NCBI RefSeq assembly: GCF_018024475.1 | Contig: NZ_CP054393.1 | Coordinates: 558,001-622,000 of the forward strand | Direction of reading: 5' to 3' | Source of the DNA: Candidatus Phytoplasma luffae | GTDB lineage: Bacteria > Bacillota_I > Bacilli_A > Acholeplasmatales > Acholeplasmataceae | Length of the DNA stretch: 64,000 nt | Shown: piece after piece, positions 33,481 through 43,314 of the stretch | Position numbering within the stretch: the stretch's first letter is position 1 | Layout: each line of letters starts with the position of its first letter | Program-made: the position numbers and the translations under genes | Notes under the pieces: generated by a model | What the model was told of the DNA's origin: nothing | Databases searched by the model: none | Seen by the model: the letters and a program-made list of their open reading frames with translations, nothing else

Positions 33481-36400
33481 TCATATATTTTTAATAAAAT
33501 CTTCGACAATGGCGTAATTATTTTCTTTCATAACAATTAAATTAGTTTTAGTATAAGGAATAACATTGATAATTCTTTGTGGTGGTACCGAAATAATAAA
33601 TTGTATTTTTAAACTATCAAAAAAAGACATCATAGCCTCTATTCTGATCTCGTCCATATTATTAAAGGCTTCGTCAAATAAAATTAAACAACCTTTATTT
33701 TGGCTATTATCTAATAATAATTGTTCAAAACAAATAGCGATAATAATATAAAAAGGTACTTGGGTTTCGCCACCTGATTTTTCTCTAAAAATTTTTGAGA
33801 AAAGAGAATAATCCCCGTTTTTATTATAAATCTTGATATCATAACTTAAATAATTTCGATAATCTAAGAAAGCATAATAAATATTTTCATACTCTTCTTC
33901 AAAAGATATTATTTTATTAAATAATTCATTTATAATAATTTCTTTATAAGAATCTATTTGTTGATAAAATTCGTCTGTTTGTTCTTGTTTGTTTTTTTCT
34001 ATAAAAAAAGAATAATATTTTTTATATTCAGGGTCTTCGGAAGCTTTAGTTATAATTTCGTAATAATCATTCCCAAAAGGTCTATTTTTTAAAATATTAT
34101 TTAAAATTTGTATTTGTTCTTGTGCTTTGATAATACTTTCTTTCAATTTATTAATAAATTCTTCTTTAAAAATGATTTCTGTTTTTTCTCTTAATTCTTT
34201 TGCCTCTTGTTCGTATTGAATTAAATTTTTGGAATTAATTAAATTATATTCCTCCAGAAAAAAATTTAAATTTTCAAATTTAGGTTCTATATTAAACAAA
34301 TGATAATTATTAATATATATTTTCATAAAAGAAATAAGTTCTATTTTGAAAATGTTTTTTTGTTGTTCTATTTTTTTGATATCTTCTTTTATATTTTTTA
34401 AAATAATATCGTAATGACTGGAATATTCGTTAATATAATTTTGATATTGGATATTAGCCGCTTCAATATGAATAATTTCTTTGTTTTCTTCTTGCGACAA
34501 TTCTTCTTTATATAAAATTAATTCTTTTTTTATATGTTCGATCTGATTAATATAAATTGCATCTTCATTTTTGTTTTTTGCTATTAATAATAAAATATCA
34601 TCTAAATTTTTATTTTTTATTTTTTTTTCTTCATTTAATTTATGAATGTTTTCTTCTAATTGAACAAGTTTATTATTAATTTTTAAATCGGAAATTTTTG
34701 TTTTAATATCAGAAATATTAACTTCTATTTCTTCTTTTTTAGAAATCCATTCGAAATAATCACTGTTAATTAATACATTTATTTTGCTTTTAGTCATTAA
34801 AGAAAACAAATTATCATTTTTATTTAAAAATTCTTTTTTTGTAATAAATTCGTTTTTTTGTATATTTATTTCTTGTTGAATAATTTCTTGACGTATTTTC
34901 GATGAATTCATACCTATATAAGGTATTCTATAAATTTGAGGATTTATTTTTTTAGCGGTATAATTGCTATATATCATACATTGAGGTGTAATAGCTGTTT
35001 TATGTTTTTTTAAATTTTCTATATTATGTTCGCATTTAATATGAGATAAAAGTATTTTTGCGTATTTAAAAGCGTCTGAATTGTTACTAGAAATATAAGA
35101 AGCTAAACTATCTGAATTATTTAAAATATCGGGTATTTTTTCTACATTTACTAAACCAACATCATAAATTCTTAAATCATCTTGTAATTTATCAAATATT
35201 TTCAGAGCGTCATTAAAATATTTATGTTCAATAATTAAATTGAATTTTCTAGTTCCTAAAAAACCTTCGATAGCATTTCTCCATAATTCATCTTTAATTT
35301 CTATTAAATGACATAAAGGATGAACAAAAATATTTTTATTATATTTATTATATAATTGTTCTTTTAATAAACTACATATTTTAAAAAAATGATTATTAAA
35401 AGAAATAGCGTTTTGATTAATTGTTTGTAATTCAGAATTATTTTTATTAATTTGAATTTGTAAATTTTCGATTTCTATTCTTAAATTATTTTGTTTAATA
35501 TTTAAATCAATATTTTGTTTAGATAAATATTGTGATAATTCTTGTAAATTTTCTTTTAATAAAGGATTTTTTTTATTATTTTTGGATTCTAAAAAACTAT
35601 TTATTTCCAGAATCTTTTTTTCTAAAAAAGGATTTTTTTGTAAATGTAATAAATTTAATAAAATTGTTTTTTCTTCTAATAATTGTTTTTGAAAAAAATT
35701 TATTTTATTTTGATATTCTTGAAGGATTGTTTCGCATTTTTTTAAATCTTTTTGTAAAGAATGTAAATAAAAACCTAAATCATCTTTATTTTTATTAGTT
35801 TGCAACTCTAAAATATAATTATTTAAATTTTCAATTTCTTCTTTTAATTTTTTTTGTTCTTTAGATAAATTTTGTAATTCTATTTGTTTATTTTGTTGTT
35901 TTTTTTCTATTTTTTCTAAATTTTTTTCATTTTGTTTTACATAAACTATTTTTTCAGATAAAAAAAGGGTTTTAATTCGATTATCTAAAGATTTAATTTT
36001 TTCATCAATTTCTACAATTTTTTTTAATTCTTTTATTTTTTTTTGTTCTAATTCTATTTGAGATTCTATTTTTTTTAATTGTTGAACACTTTTTTTTAAA
36101 CCAATAATATTAATCGGTTGTTCATCTAATAAAAAATCAAAAATAAATTTTTGTAAATTTAAAGGTTTAAAAGATAAAGCTTTTGGTAATATTTTTAAAT
36201 ATTTAACTATATTAATTCCTAAATATTCACCCACAGCTTTATGATATTGTTTTTTAGTAGTAAAAAAATCAAAATCTGATTTTAAACTTCGGAAATAAGA
36301 ACGTATCTCCTTTGAGTTTTTAGGTTTATTATCGGTGGTAAAAATTTCAGATGTTAAATTTAATCCAGTAAAAAGATAAAAAGAATCTTTTAAAGCGCCT

Positions 36401-36750
36401 TTAAAGGGGAGTTCTAAAACGCACCCAAAAATAGTATATTCATCTTTAACAGAATCATAAAATTCTAAAGAAATATTAGAAATAACATCTTTATTTCTTA
36501 AAAATTCTTTATTTTCGATCCCGATTTTACCTTTGATATAACTTTCTAAAGAACGCTTAGCGTTTTCGTTAGCAGCTATATTAAATTTGACGTTATTTTT
36601 TTCTCCTATTAAAATATATTGTAAGGCGTCTAATAAAGTTGATTTTCCTGCGCCGTTTTCACCAGAAATCAAAACATTTTCTTTTATTTTTATATTTTGA
36701 GTAGTGAATAAATGCCAGTTTATTAATTGTATTTTAGTTAATTTTTTCAT
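33481..36750 (-). CDS. SMC-like ATPase, Wadjet JetC / MksB type
   Basis: 1089 residues. Walker A GENGAGKST lies at 30-38 after LTKIQLINWHLF, the characteristic start of JetC/MksB proteins. Long coiled coils occur at about 215-455 and 700-900 around a central hinge. The C-terminal ABC half has the signature SGGE at 992-995 and Walker B CLILFDEAF at about 1021-1029. All ATPase motifs are intact. Its ATG overlaps the stop of the upstream KITE-like gene by 4 bp. In Wadjet and Mks systems such ATPases work with JetA (kleisin), JetB (KITE) and JetD (nuclease) against plasmids; only the JetB-like gene is found here. Confidence 0.82.
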   Translation of the reverse strand: MKKLTKIQLINWHLFTTQNIKIKENVLISGENGAGKSTLLDALQYILIGEKNNVKFNIAANENAKRSLESYIKGKIGIENKEFLRNKDVISNISLEFYDSVKDEYTIFGCVLELPFKGALKDSFYLFTGLNLTSEIFTTDNKPKNSKEIRSYFRSLKSDFDFFTTKKQYHKAVGEYLGINIVKYLKILPKALSFKPLNLQKFIFDFLLDEQPINIIGLKKSVQQLKKIESQIELEQKKIKELKKIVEIDEKIKSLDNRIKTLFLSEKIVYVKQNEKNLEKIEKKQQNKQIELQNLSKEQKKLKEEIENLNNYILELQTNKNKDDLGFYLHSLQKDLKKCETILQEYQNKINFFQKQLLEEKTILLNLLHLQKNPFLEKKILEINSFLESKNNKKNPLLKENLQELSQYLSKQNIDLNIKQNNLRIEIENLQIQINKNNSELQTINQNAISFNNHFFKICSLLKEQLYNKYNKNIFVHPLCHLIEIKDELWRNAIEGFLGTRKFNLIIEHKYFNDALKIFDKLQDDLRIYDVGLVNVEKIPDILNNSDSLASYISSNNSDAFKYAKILLSHIKCEHNIENLKKHKTAITPQCMIYSNYTAKKINPQIYRIPYIGMNSSKIRQEIIQQEINIQKNEFITKKEFLNKNDNLFSLMTKSKINVLINSDYFEWISKKEEIEVNISDIKTKISDLKINNKLVQLEENIHKLNEEKKIKNKNLDDILLLIAKNKNEDAIYINQIEHIKKELILYKEELSQEENKEIIHIEAANIQYQNYINEYSSHYDIILKNIKEDIKKIEQQKNIFKIELISFMKIYINNYHLFNIEPKFENLNFFLEEYNLINSKNLIQYEQEAKELREKTEIIFKEEFINKLKESIIKAQEQIQILNNILKNRPFGNDYYEIITKASEDPEYKKYYSFFIEKNKQEQTDEFYQQIDSYKEIIINELFNKIISFEEEYENIYYAFLDYRNYLSYDIKIYNKNGDYSLFSKIFREKSGGETQVPFYIIIAICFEQLLLDNSQNKGCLILFDEAFNNMDEIRIEAMMSFFDSLKIQFIISVPPQRIINVIPYTKTNLIVMKENNYAIVEDFIKNI

Positions 36751-37367
36751 AATTCGTTTTTTACAAAATTTAATGTTGTTTTATATTCTTCGATAGCGTC
36801 TAAATCTATTAAATAAAGAATAGAAGGATAAATTTTAATAATTAAATCATCTTGTAAAATATTATTATCTGTATAATTTATAATATTATATCTTTTTAAT
36901 AAAGTTAAAATATTTTTCATCTTTTCTTTAGTTAAATTTTTCATTTCTTTGTATTCTATATTGTGTAATTTATTGTAAATATCTTGTAAATAGATCTGGA
37001 TAATATTATTTTGCGAAGCTGTTTCTTTTTGTTTTTGAAATAAAATCCTTAATATAATCAAGATTAAACTTTCTTCTTTTTTTAATTTTAATTTATTAAA
37101 ATTATGTAAATTTTTAATAAAAATAACTTCATCATATTTTTTTATTTCTAATTCAAAATCGATTAAATTTAAAAAAGAAGAAAAAAGCTCTTTGTAAAAG
37201 ATAATAAAACGATAATCATTGACGTCTTCTGGTTTTTGAATAGTTAAATAATTTACTTGAAGCAATTTATTAACGATACGAGAAAAAACATTTTGTTCTT
37301 TTTCTTTCAATGTTTTAAAATTATTAGTAAAAATTTCTAATTCTTTTGTTTTTTCTAACATTTTCAA
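36747..37367 (-). CDS. DUF4194 / JetB (MksE)-like protein
   Basis: 206 residues, mostly helical with winged-helix character. It matches the DUF4194 plan: an N-terminal NKLLQVNYLTIQKPEDVNDY, a central FEL and KLKKEESLILIILRILF, and a C-terminal MKNILTLLKRYNIINYT with LIKIYPSILYLI. Its overlap (ATGA) with the JetC-like ATPase and its fold type support a KITE role bridging the ATPase heads. GGG is present upstream of the ATG. No kleisin gene lies in the 180 bp between it and the HAD gene. Confidence 0.75.
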   Translation of the reverse strand: MKMLEKTKELEIFTNNFKTLKEKEQNVFSRIVNKLLQVNYLTIQKPEDVNDYRFIIFYKELFSSFLNLIDFELEIKKYDEVIFIKNLHNFNKLKLKKEESLILIILRILFQKQKETASQNNIIQIYLQDIYNKLHNIEYKEMKNLTKEKMKNILTLLKRYNIINYTDNNILQDDLIIKIYPSILYLIDLDAIEEYKTTLNFVKNEL

Positions 37368-37550
37368 ACCCTTTTTAGAGAAAATTATAATAATATAAAT
37401 TATTTTTTTTAATTTTTTATTAAAATTTTTATTAAATTGAATAAAAATTTTAATAAAAAATTATTCTTATATACTTTAAATTAATTATTTCATTTCTTTT
37501 TAAAAATTAAATAATTCATATTATTTTTTTTTAAATAATATGAATTATTT

Positions 37551-38360
37551 TTAACATAATCCGTTTTTTTGGAAAAATTCATACATTTTATCTTCTTCAA
37601 TATGAGGAGTTTTTAAATTGATTTTTTTCAAAATTTCAGGAAATTTACAATTACCCATAACAATGCCGATATCAGCGTTCTTTAACATTTCCAAATCATT
37701 ACAACCATCACCGATACAAATCAATTCATGATCAGGATATTTTTCTTTTATTTTTTGAACGCTATAATCTTTAGTAATATCTTTAAGTGTAAAATCAGCA
37801 TGATTTTGCCAGAAATAAGTTTTAAAATATTTTTTTTGATTCAAAAAAGGTTTTAATTTTTCTTTATCTGAGCCAAAAATATTCAACATAAAAACTTTTT
37901 CTTTGAGATAAAATTGATTATCAATAGGAGTGTCAATTTCAGAATGCCAATATTCCATAATATTTTTAATATTTTGTTCCATTTTTTTCGGATGTTCACA
38001 AAAAAAAGCTGTTTTTTTTGCTCCTATAAAAGAAGCAGTTATTTCATTATTATTTTGAATCAATAACTTAATTTCTTTTAAAGTTTCTTCTAAAAAAGGA
38101 ATAGGAATTGTGTTTTCTTCTATAATTTTGTTATCTTCCAAAACTAAAGCACCGTTAGTAAGAACTAAATACTTAAAATGAGGTAAAATTTCTTTAATTA
38201 CATCTAAATTTGTATAATTTCTTCCTGTCGCGATCCCTAATATAGTATTAGGTGTTTTTGATAATTTCAAAATTAATTTTTTAGTTTGTGCTAAAATCAT
38301 TTTATTTTTATTACTGTACAAAGTTTCATCAATGTCAAAAAAAAATAATCTCTTTTTAAT
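37551..38360 (-). CDS. Cof-type HAD family phosphatase with probable ATT start
   Basis: About 270 residues. HAD motif I is FFFDIDETL, motif II lies near LTNGALV, motif III is a Lys, and motif IV is CIGDGCNDLEML. Motif I lies upstream of the first ATG/GTG/TTG codon in frame (TTG at 38321, inside the motif). The frame remains open to 38360, where ATT follows AGAGG at nine bases; this gives (M)KKRLFFFDIDETL, the usual start of this family. ATT initiation is therefore proposed. A phosphatase of sugar phosphates or flavins; substrate unknown. Confidence 0.8.
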   Translation of the reverse strand: MKKRLFFFDIDETLYSNKNKMILAQTKKLILKLSKTPNTILGIATGRNYTNLDVIKEILPHFKYLVLTNGALVLEDNKIIEENTIPIPFLEETLKEIKLLIQNNNEITASFIGAKKTAFFCEHPKKMEQNIKNIMEYWHSEIDTPIDNQFYLKEKVFMLNIFGSDKEKLKPFLNQKKYFKTYFWQNHADFTLKDITKDYSVQKIKEKYPDHELICIGDGCNDLEMLKNADIGIVMGNCKFPEILKKINLKTPHIEEDKMYEFFQKNGLC

Positions 38361-38540
38361 GATATCAAACCTCTATTTCTAATATTTAATTTTTATTTAT
38401 AATTTTTTGAATTAAAAAAATTATATTATTTTGATTATATGTCAAAAAAATAATTTTTTTAAAAAAAGAAATAAAATAATCATTCATAAAGTTAAATAAA
38501 ATAAAAAATAAAAATTTTTTTTAATTCAAAAAATTTTCTC

Positions 38541-38627
38541 TGGTGTGGATAATGAGACTCGAACTCATAAGAGAAATATTCTCACATGCCCCTCAAACAT
38601 GCGCGTATACCATTCCGCCATATCCAC
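38541..38627 (-). tRNA. tRNA-Leu (anticodon GAG)
   Basis: 87 nt on -, acceptor GTGGATA pairing with TATCCAC, CCA encoded. The anticodon loop TTGAGGG gives GAG (reads CUC/CUU). A long variable arm and the T loop GTTCGAGTC are visible. Confidence 0.95.
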
Positions 38628-38678
38628 AAAAATTTTAATGTTTTATTAAAAAACTTTTATATAAAACATTAAAATTTT

Positions 38679-40325
38679 TTATTCTAAAACAAAAATAAAA
38701 GGATAAATTTCGCTATTATTTTGAATTTTTTCCACTTCTAAATCAGGGTATTCTTGTTCCAAAAAAAACTCTATTTTAGATAAATTTTCCTTAGATATAT
38801 TGTTTTTATTATAAAAAATAGTTAAAAAATTATTCATATTATCAATCATTTTTTTTAATAAATTCTTAATTAACACCGTTAAATCTTTATTTTTTTCGAC
38901 AATTTTTTTTTTAAAAATAGATAAAAAATAATGAGATAACAATTTAACTTCTTTTTCATTGGAATATTTAGAATCAATAATTTCGCCTATTTTAACTTTT
39001 TTAATATTTTTATTAATATTTTTGATATTTTTTTCTAACGAAATATTATTATCAAAAACCAAAAGAGCGCTATAAATTTCTGCGATATTCTGAGTATTAA
39101 TAATTTGAACATGAGTATATTTTTTTTTCTTAAAAAATATTTTTAGCTGTTCTAAAATATTAGAATCGTTTGGTAATATAATAATATTTTCAGCATTATT
39201 TTTGTTAATTATCTTTTCTAATTTTTCTGCAGAAAAATTCTTTTTATGAGAGTCAATAATCAAATTAGCTTTCAAATCTTTAAAAATATTTTGAATTTCT
39301 TCGCCAGAACCAAAAGTAATAATAAAATATTTATTTAATTTTGAATAAGTTTTTATATCTTTTAATGACATAAAATTTTCTTTTTGTTTTTTCATGTCAT
39401 CAATTTTAGATTTGATTAAGGTTCCGTACACTAATAATTCTTTTAAAACTTTATCAGAATCATTAGTGTGAATATGAATTTTTAACAAATCATTATTTTT
39501 AAATAAAATCAAAGAATCACCATAATTCTGAATTTTGGCTTTATTTAATTCTACATCGAAAGAATCTGGTTCGTTTAATTTAATGATAAATTCTGTGCAA
39601 TATAAATATTTTAAATTTGAGTCATCATTAATATGATTACTTTGGGAATGATTATGAGAAAAAATTGAATTATCATCTGGATCTTTCAATTCCACATCAT
39701 TCAGATATAATAACATTCCTTCCAAAATAAAAACAAAACCTGTTCCTCCGCTGTCTACTACTTTAGATTTTTTTAAAATAGGTAATAAATCAGGTGTTTT
39801 ATTTAAAGCTGTTTTAGCGTTTTGAATTATATTTTCGATTAATTCTTTTATAGTTTTTAATTCTTTTGAATTATTTTTTGTATTTTCAATAGATTCACGC
39901 ATAACAGTTAAAATAGTACCTTCGACAGGTTCCATAACAGCCTTATAAGAATTTTTAAAACCGTTAACTAGAGCTTCAATAAATTCTTCAAGATCGATAA
40001 CTGTCTTTTGTAAACGATTGATAGATTCATAAATACCATTAAAAAATTGAGATAAAATAACTCCTGAATTCCCTTTAGAACCTATTAATAAAGCTTTAGA
40101 TAAAATACGAGAAATTTCTAAAATAGATGAATTTTCAACAGCTTGAAGTTCACGAACCCCTTCCATCATAGTCATCTGCATATTAGTACCAGTATCACCA
40201 TCTGGAACAGGGAAGACATTCAAATTATTTATTTGTTGATAATTTTTTTTGAGATTAAAAGTCCCGTTTATAATCATTTTTTTAAACAAATTACCATCTA
40301 TTGATTTAATTTTTTGTTTTGACAT
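38679..40325 (-). CDS. fakA: DAK2-domain fatty acid kinase subunit FakA-like (YloV)
   Basis: Phosphorylates fatty acids in many Firmicutes. The N-terminal DAK2 domain has NVFPVPDGDTGTNMQMTM (Mg-ATP site), KGNSGVILSQFFNG and VVDSGGTGFVFILEG. The middle and C-terminal regions include a His-rich linker (SHNHSQSNH) and the conserved LHIHTND. ATG at 40325 is preceded by AAAGGG; the frame extends further upstream without a ribosome binding site. 548 residues. No FakB is seen in the window. Confidence 0.85.
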   Translation of the reverse strand: MSKQKIKSIDGNLFKKMIINGTFNLKKNYQQINNLNVFPVPDGDTGTNMQMTMMEGVRELQAVENSSILEISRILSKALLIGSKGNSGVILSQFFNGIYESINRLQKTVIDLEEFIEALVNGFKNSYKAVMEPVEGTILTVMRESIENTKNNSKELKTIKELIENIIQNAKTALNKTPDLLPILKKSKVVDSGGTGFVFILEGMLLYLNDVELKDPDDNSIFSHNHSQSNHINDDSNLKYLYCTEFIIKLNEPDSFDVELNKAKIQNYGDSLILFKNNDLLKIHIHTNDSDKVLKELLVYGTLIKSKIDDMKKQKENFMSLKDIKTYSKLNKYFIITFGSGEEIQNIFKDLKANLIIDSHKKNFSAEKLEKIINKNNAENIIILPNDSNILEQLKIFFKKKKYTHVQIINTQNIAEIYSALLVFDNNISLEKNIKNINKNIKKVKIGEIIDSKYSNEKEVKLLSHYFLSIFKKKIVEKNKDLTVLIKNLLKKMIDNMNNFLTIFYNKNNISKENLSKIEFFLEQEYPDLEVEKIQNNSEIYPFIFVLE

Positions 40326-40838
40326 TTTGTTAAACACCCTTTTTATTTTGTTTTTTATTATGGCACAGAATTTAATTAAATATTTATTTGAAAAATTATT
40401 AACGATGACCAATGTTTGAACTTTATTATTTTTTTGATAATAATTTTAATTTCTTTCATTGACAAAAAATAAATTATTATCACTGTTTAAATTTTTTTAT
40501 TTTGTTCTCCGATTAAGAACATCATATTTTCCATATATTTTATTAATTAAACTTTTTTATTATTAAATTGAATATAGTAATTTCAATATTTAAATAATTA
40601 AAAAAATATTTTAAATAAAATATGTTTTTAATAATTGTTTTTATTCATTATCAAAAAAAACGTAATAGAAAAAATCTAAATCAACTATATTATAACATAT
40701 CAAAATATTTTCGAAAAATATTTTATTTTGGTTTAAATATCTTTGATTGTAATTAAATTTTAGATAAAGATATAAAAAAATATGTTATACTAATTAAAGA
40801 AAATATTTTTATAAAAAGGGAGCATAAAATAAAATATT
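40326..40838. other. Divergent control region between fakA and rpmB
   Basis: About 510 bp without genes between two divergently read genes. It should hold both promoters: TATACT at 40786-40791 fits rpmB. The fakA side is too AT-rich to choose a promoter. Confidence 0.4.
40786..40791 (+). promoter_or_regulatory. Probable -10 box of rpmB
   Basis: TATACT, preceded by T-G at one base distance, 48 bp before the rpmB ATG. The matching -35 is poor. Confidence 0.4.
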
Positions 40839-41027
40839 ATGAGTAAATGTTATATTACTGGAAAAAAAAATCTGTTCGGAAATAAACGTAGTCATGCGAT
40901 GAACGCTACAAGAAAAGTATGGAAAGCCAATTTACAAAAAGTGAATGTTATTGATGAAAAAGGCAAAAAAGTTAAAGTTTATATATCGGCTCGCGCTTTA
41001 AAAAAATTAGAATTAAAAAGAGTTTAA
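40839..41027 (+). CDS. rpmB: 50S ribosomal protein L28
   Basis: 62 residues, [25 protein letters not shown] is characteristic of L28 (given here as the joined motif C-x2-T-G-K-K and RSHAMNA). It lacks the four-cysteine zinc form. ATG is fixed by homology of the first residues. The nearest AGGGAG lies 16 bases upstream, farther than usual. It is the only + strand gene in this chromosomal block. Confidence 0.93.
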   Translation: MSKCYITGKKNLFGNKRSHAMNATRKVWKANLQKVNVIDEKGKKVKVYISARALKKLELKRV

Positions 41028-41054
41028 ATCCTTTTAATTCTAATTTTTTTTTAT

Positions 41055-41981
41055 TTATTTGTTTAAAAATAAAGAATGAAGAAAATCGCTAATATTATCA
41101 TTAGGGAACAAAAATAATACAATTATAAAAAAAGATAAAAATAAAAGAGAATCAAAACGATCTAATAAACCACCATGACCTGGTATAAAACCGCTAAAGT
41201 CTTTAATAGAAAAATCTCTTTTTAATTTAGAAGCGATCAAATCTCCCATTTGAGAAATAATACAATTAAAAAAAGTAAAAATAAAAAATCCAATACTTAT
41301 TACATCATGAAAAAAAATAAAACAAATAAAAAAAGTAAAAATAATTCCTATTATCGAACCTTCCCATGTTTTTTTAGGGCTTACACTAGGGAATAATAAT
41401 CTTTTTCCGAAATAATAACCTCCTAAAAAAGAAAAACTATCATTCGAAATAGTGATAACAAAAAGATAACAAAACCATCGATAATGAAAACAATTCAAAA
41501 CAAAAAAACAAGAACTACAAAAAACAACATATATTAAAGCGAATAGAATCGAAAATAAATTTTGAATGTGAAATTCATGAATAAATAAATAAAATAACCA
41601 CAAAATTAATAAAAAAAACAAAACACCAAATAAAATATGTTCGGTTTTAAAATTAATTATTATTTTTTTTATTAAATTATCTTCGCTTAATTTATTTGAG
41701 ATGTTTTTTAATAAAAATAAACAAAAATAAAAAAAATAAAACAAACTATAAATTAAAAAAATAAACTGTAAAAAAATATTTTTTGATGTTTTATTTAAAT
41801 TCAATATTTCTTTCGTTGTCACAAAAACAATTATTAAAGCTAAAAACAAAACAAAAAAAATAAAAAAATTTGTTTTGTTTTTTTTATCTAATTCAGTGGT
41901 AGCAAAAAAACAAAACAAATTTATAAAAAAAAGTGTTAAACCTATATAAATTTTATTAAGAGGGGTTCTTTTTTTAATCAT
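41055..41981 (-). CDS. cdsA: Phosphatidate cytidylyltransferase
   Basis: Makes CDP-diacylglycerol from phosphatidate and CTP. The signature is S-x-K-K-T-W-E-G (SPKKTWEGS) followed at the C-terminus by GDLIASKLKRDFSIKDFSG and PGHGGLLDRFDSL, with eight or so transmembrane helices before and between. 308 residues. It starts 2 bp after frr and supplies the substrate for pssA at 2171. Confidence 0.95.
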   Translation of the reverse strand: MIKKRTPLNKIYIGLTLFFINLFCFFATTELDKKNKTNFFIFFVLFLALIIVFVTTKEILNLNKTSKNIFLQFIFLIYSLFYFFYFCLFLLKNISNKLSEDNLIKKIIINFKTEHILFGVLFFLLILWLFYLFIHEFHIQNLFSILFALIYVVFCSSCFFVLNCFHYRWFCYLFVITISNDSFSFLGGYYFGKRLLFPSVSPKKTWEGSIIGIIFTFFICFIFFHDVISIGFFIFTFFNCIISQMGDLIASKLKRDFSIKDFSGFIPGHGGLLDRFDSLLFLSFFIIVLFLFPNDNISDFLHSLFLNK

Positions 41982-41982
41982 T

Positions 41983-42537
41983 TCAAATTTTTAACAATTC
42001 ATTATTTTTGCGAATTGTTTCGTTATCAATAGATTTAATAAATTTATCACTTAAATGTTGGATTTCTTTTAAACCGCGCTCTTCTAAATATTCATTGAAT
42101 TTATTTTTTTTTATTTCTTCATTTCCTTGACGGCGAATATTTCTTATATTTACTTTTGTTTGTTCTTTTAATTGATCTACTTGCTTAATTAAATTTTTTC
42201 TTTTTTCTTCTGTTAATTTAGGGAATAATAATTTTATTATTTTACCATCGTTAGTAGGAGTTATTCCTAAATCAGAAGAAAAAATAGCTCTTTCGATTTC
42301 AGGAATCGACATATTATCAAAAGGTTTGATATTGATTTGATTTCCTTCGACAATACTTATATTGCTGATATTTTTTAAATTTATTTCCGCACCATAATAA
42401 TTAATCATGATTTTATCTAATATTTTAGGATTAGCTACCCCTGTGCGAATCTCATTAAACTTATTAATCATCGCTTCTTCGGTTTTTTTCATCTTTGTTG
42501 TTGATTTGTTCAAAATTTCTTTTAATATTTCTTCCAC
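41983..42537 (-). CDS. frr: Ribosome recycling factor
   Basis: Splits post-termination ribosomes with EF-G. 184 residues: EAMINKFNEIRTGVANP, the central IKPFDNMSIPEIERAI, LTEEKRKNLIKQV and VNIRNIRRQGNEEIKKN. The order rpsB, tsf, pyrH, frr, cdsA on - is the classic bacterial cluster. AAGGAG precedes the ATG. Confidence 0.97.
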   Translation of the reverse strand: MEEILKEILNKSTTKMKKTEEAMINKFNEIRTGVANPKILDKIMINYYGAEINLKNISNISIVEGNQINIKPFDNMSIPEIERAIFSSDLGITPTNDGKIIKLLFPKLTEEKRKNLIKQVDQLKEQTKVNIRNIRRQGNEEIKKNKFNEYLEERGLKEIQHLSDKFIKSIDNETIRKNNELLKI

Positions 42538-42549
42538 TTTTGTTCTCCT

Positions 42550-43254
42550 TTAAGAAGTTATTAAAGTACCTATATTTCCTTCAAAAATAATTTTTTTAAT
42601 ATTTCCTTTTGTATTCATATCAAATACTAAAATATCGATACCATTTTCCCAACATAAAGATACAGCAGTTACATCCATAATATTTAATCTTTGATAAATA
42701 ATATCTTTATATTTAATTTTTTTCAATAAAACAGCGTCTTTATGTTTTTTAGGGTCTTTAGTGTAAACTCCTTGGACTCCATTTTTAGCCATTAAAATAA
42801 CATCTACATTTAACTCGGTAGATCTTAAAGCAGCAGCGGTATCTGTAGAAAAATAAGACAATCCTAAACCTGCTCCTAAAATAACAACTCTATTTTTATT
42901 TAAATGTCGGTTCGCTCTCTCTTTAATATAAGGTTCTGCGATCGAAGTGACAGGAAAAGCTGTCATCACTCTAGTTTCTACTTTTAAATGGTTTAAAGCG
43001 TCTTGTAAAGCTAAAGAATTGATAATAGTTCCTAACATCCCCATATAATCAGATTGACTACGAACCATACCTAATTTTTCCCCTAAAAGACCTCGCCAAA
43101 TATTACCAGCACCTACAATAATAATTATTTCTATTCCTAAGTCTTTAATCTCTTTTATTTCTTCTGCTATTATTTTAACTGTTTGAGGATCAATGTTAAA
43201 ATTTTTTCCTTTTAATGCTTCTCCACTTAATTTTAAAAGAATCCTTTTAAACAT
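42550..43254 (-). CDS. pyrH: UMP kinase
   Basis: Phosphorylates UMP to UDP. 234 residues with LLKLSGEALKG at the start, IIIVGAGNIWRG, RSQSDYMGMLGT, the YFSTDTAAALR substrate segment and MAKNGVQGVYTKDP. A hexameric amino acid kinase-fold protein. 12 bp separate it from frr. Confidence 0.97.
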   Translation of the reverse strand: MFKRILLKLSGEALKGKNFNIDPQTVKIIAEEIKEIKDLGIEIIIIVGAGNIWRGLLGEKLGMVRSQSDYMGMLGTIINSLALQDALNHLKVETRVMTAFPVTSIAEPYIKERANRHLNKNRVVILGAGLGLSYFSTDTAAALRSTELNVDVILMAKNGVQGVYTKDPKKHKDAVLLKKIKYKDIIYQRLNIMDVTAVSLCWENGIDILVFDMNTKGNIKKIIFEGNIGTLITS

Positions 43255-43314
43255 TAATTAACCCTCTCTTTTTTTAAATAATTTTTAAATATAAATTTAT
43301 TTTATTATTCTTTT

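Noticed and set aside
33481-37367. Complete Wadjet defence system
   Set aside because: Only JetC-like and JetB-like genes are found; no kleisin or nuclease gene lies next to them.
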